Assembly: GCA_029239935.1 (NCBI GenBank)
Contig: JARBTY010000144.1
Coordinates: 1-7,893 of the forward strand
From: Clostridia bacterium
GTDB taxonomy: Bacteria > Bacillota_A > Clostridia > Lachnospirales > Cellulosilyticaceae
Direction: 5' to 3'
DNA: 7,893 nt
Positions 6,237 to 7,893 of the stretch are shown here, piece after piece (positions within the stretch are counted from its first letter, which is position 1; every line of letters begins with the position of its first letter). The notes beneath the pieces are model-generated. The model was not told the DNA's origin. It saw only the letters and a program-made list of their open reading frames with translations, and did no database searches. A program made the translations under genes and the position numbers.

Positions 6237-7808
6237 CAACACCTTGTCTATCCTATTTAAAAATTGACTCTTATAATAGTTATACTCATACCACTGATCA
6301 TATTTATCATGCATAATCTCTTTTTGTCTCTCTAAATGCTCTCGGATTTGCTGGCTGACCTCAGTTTCATCAGCGTTTAGTAATCTTACTACCTCCGGCA
6401 TGGCATCATATGACAAATTCATAATATACCCTACATCTATTTTTCCTGTCTCCTCGTATCTTAAAATATTCTCTTTTGCGATGATTCGATCTATATTAAT
6501 AAAATTTAATGCGGTATAGACTGTTAGTGCAGCAATCACTGAATATTTAAGGACAGGCGTTTTTTTAATCCAAATACCTAACAACAAAATGATGAGCAGA
6601 ATACCTATTAAGATCATAAAGACTTGAACAAATACTCTTAATCTCGTAAATCCAAATGCTTTTTCATACAAATACATTTTGTAGCTGGCAGCTCCGAGCA
6701 TATTAAAGGTAAATACTATTAGTAAACTATAGGACAGATTGGCTACTTTATGGATCACCCCTTGACTCTTCTTCATGAGATTCATACCTAACATCACTAT
6801 TGCAAAGTTGATGATAGTCACTAAAATCAATTCAAAAAACCCTCTTCGTGCATATTCTGCATAGGAAAATCCCATTGGCAAAGCATCTGCTCCTCCCCCA
6901 TATAAATAAGCTACCTGGACAACCGTAAATAATAAATAAGCAGTATTTACCATTACTAATATTGTTATCATCGTCACTGGTTCCCAGCACGCTTTGACAA
7001 CACCCATAGCCTCCTCTTGATACGGTATATGACTATATTTGAAACTCCATAATAACCCAAACATATATAGTGTGATGAGTGTTATCAAAAACGTATGTCC
7101 TATAACACTAGAATTATTGAACCTACCAAATAAATCACCTATGCTTTGAATATAATAATTGAACATCATATCAGCGGAGGACAGCAGCATGATGATAATG
7201 ATTAATAAAGGAATAGAAATCATCAGTCCTCTTATGATACTTTTTCGCGTTGCATTCTCCTTCACTTCTTTTCCGCTTTTTATGATTTCCTTACTAAAGG
7301 AAATAAACTTAGGCGAGGTCATAAGTGCTTTATTAAACATCCTGTCTACAATATTAGCTGCTAAAGCTAGGCTTATTCCCTTAACCTGCTCATATCTTAC
7401 GGTTATTAAATACCCTGTTATTAATAAAGGTATTAATAGTATATTTAAGCTTTTCAGTACAGGATTGTTATATAAACTAAAACTTAACGCCAATAAAATA
7501 CTTGGTATACCCCATACAAGGCTTATTTTTTTGCTCAGCTGAATTTGACTCTTAACACTGTACAAAACAGCACCCATCATAACCATAGTGAAGATTAAGA
7601 CAGATAGTCCTAAATATTCTTCTGCAAAAAAATAATCAAATAATATGCCTGACCCTGCTGCCATTAATAAAGCCGTAACCCTGTGCTTTAAGGATTGCTG
7701 TGCATCCACTAGGTTGTTTTCCGCTCTTCTTAAATTCACTGGACTTTCTTCTTCATTATGTATAATGATATTGTCTTTAATGATACTCTCTTGAATTTCT
7801 TCACTCAT
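6225..7808 (-). CDS. DUF4173/DUF4153-type polytopic membrane protein
   Basis: This is a 527-residue integral membrane protein of unknown function. A charged cytosolic N-terminus (1-42) is followed by about ten to eleven hydrophobic segments (near 44-61, 66-84, 95-113, 118-137, 194-215, 237-256, 276-300, 322-346, 356-376, 393-412, 420-437) and a soluble, charged C-terminal tail (about 440-527). The signatures I associate with DUF4173 are GFSYAEYARRGFFELI (313-328), YEKAFGFTRLRVF (381-393), NIDRIIAKENILRY (438-451) and YIMNLSYDAMPEVVRLL (461-477). No enzyme motif or signal peptide is evident. AAAAGGAG (7818-7825) lies 9 nt before ATG. The frame is intact and of the usual size. A role in envelope or transport functions is only a guess. 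No promoter is obvious in the 42 nt before the preceding stop codon, so it may be cotranscribed with an upstream gene beyond the right edge. Confidence 0.85.
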   Translation of the reverse strand: MSEEIQESIIKDNIIIHNEEESPVNLRRAENNLVDAQQSLKHRVTALLMAAGSGILFDYFFAEEYLGLSVLIFTMVMMGAVLYSVKSQIQLSKKISLVWGIPSILLALSFSLYNNPVLKSLNILLIPLLITGYLITVRYEQVKGISLALAANIVDRMFNKALMTSPKFISFSKEIIKSGKEVKENATRKSIIRGLMISIPLLIIIIMLLSSADMMFNYYIQSIGDLFGRFNNSSVIGHTFLITLITLYMFGLLWSFKYSHIPYQEEAMGVVKACWEPVTMITILVMVNTAYLLFTVVQVAYLYGGGADALPMGFSYAEYARRGFFELILVTIINFAIVMLGMNLMKKSQGVIHKVANLSYSLLIVFTFNMLGAASYKMYLYEKAFGFTRLRVFVQVFMILIGILLIILLLGIWIKKTPVLKYSVIAALTVYTALNFINIDRIIAKENILRYEETGKIDVGYIMNLSYDAMPEVVRLLNADETEVSQQIREHLERQKEIMHDKYDQWYEYNYYKSQFLNRIDKVLPRT

Positions 7809-7850
7809 TAGCTTTCACTCCTTTTAAAAAAATTAAATAAAGTTTTCTTT

Positions 7851-7893
7851 TTAATATCTCTGTTTATCTTTTAAAAGCTCTATGTACGCATTG
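7851..7893 (-). CDS. possible last codons of an upstream gene (3' fragment)
   Basis: One minus-strand frame is open from the right edge to TAA at 7851-7853 and would end ...NAYIELLKDKQRY. The charged helical ending looks like a genuine C-terminus, and a 42-nt gap to the DUF4173 start would be normal within an operon. Thirteen codons are too few to identify a family or to exclude chance. Confidence 0.35.
   Translation of the reverse strand, partial: NAYIELLKDKQRY

Noticed and set aside
7159..7542. Plus-strand 127-codon hydrophobic open frame opposite the DUF4173 gene
   Set aside because: Antisense of membrane-segment codons often reads as hydrophobic. There is no ribosome binding site or family resemblance.

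Overview
The window is AT-rich and its genes carry strong AAGGAGG/GGGAG-type ribosome binding sites, short TATAAT promoters and compact stem-loop terminators. Together with the protein families present (sigma-54 activator with tryptophanase, WYL regulator, DUF4173 membrane protein, HAMP-less chemoreceptor), this points to a low-GC Firmicute, most likely an anaerobic Clostridia member. The species cannot be named from this sequence alone. No mobile element, CRISPR array, rRNA or tRNA is visible.

Layout. (A) 1-2029, minus strand: a PAS/AAA+/Fis-HTH sigma-54 activator (671-2029) is followed by a 326-bp control region and then the 5' end of a tryptophanase-type beta-eliminating lyase (1-344, cut by the window edge). 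The control region holds a consensus -24/-12 promoter (397-413), two copies of the palindrome TGTATCA-AAA-TGATACA (504-520 and 636-652) and a 24-bp-stem hairpin between them. (B) 2307-3860, plus strand: a WYL-family HTH regulator and a stand-alone GyrI-like effector-binding protein, closed by a strong bidirectional terminator (3897-3929). (C) 3937-4479, minus strand: a RimJ/RimL-type GNAT acetyltransferase, convergent with B. (D) 4618-6069, minus strand: a six-TM chemoreceptor with no extracellular sensor domain and no HAMP domain. (E) 6225-7808, minus strand: a DUF4173-type polytopic membrane protein whose stop codon lies in the loop of its own terminator. The last codons of another gene may precede it at the right edge.

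How the genes may work together. Region A reads as a self-contained regulatory circuit. The activator probably binds the two palindromes about 126 and 258 bp upstream of the predicted start and drives sigma-54 RNA polymerase to switch on degradation of an aromatic amino acid (tryptophan to indole, pyruvate and ammonia, if it is a tryptophanase). The hairpin would keep the activator's own transcript from reading into the lyase gene. This circuit is the most noteworthy item in the window. Region B looks like a regulator/ligand-binding pair. The other genes look like single, independently transcribed units with no visible functional link to each other.

Two starts were moved downstream of the longest possible frame on ribosome-binding-site evidence: the WYL regulator (2307, not 2292) and the chemoreceptor (6069, not 6090).
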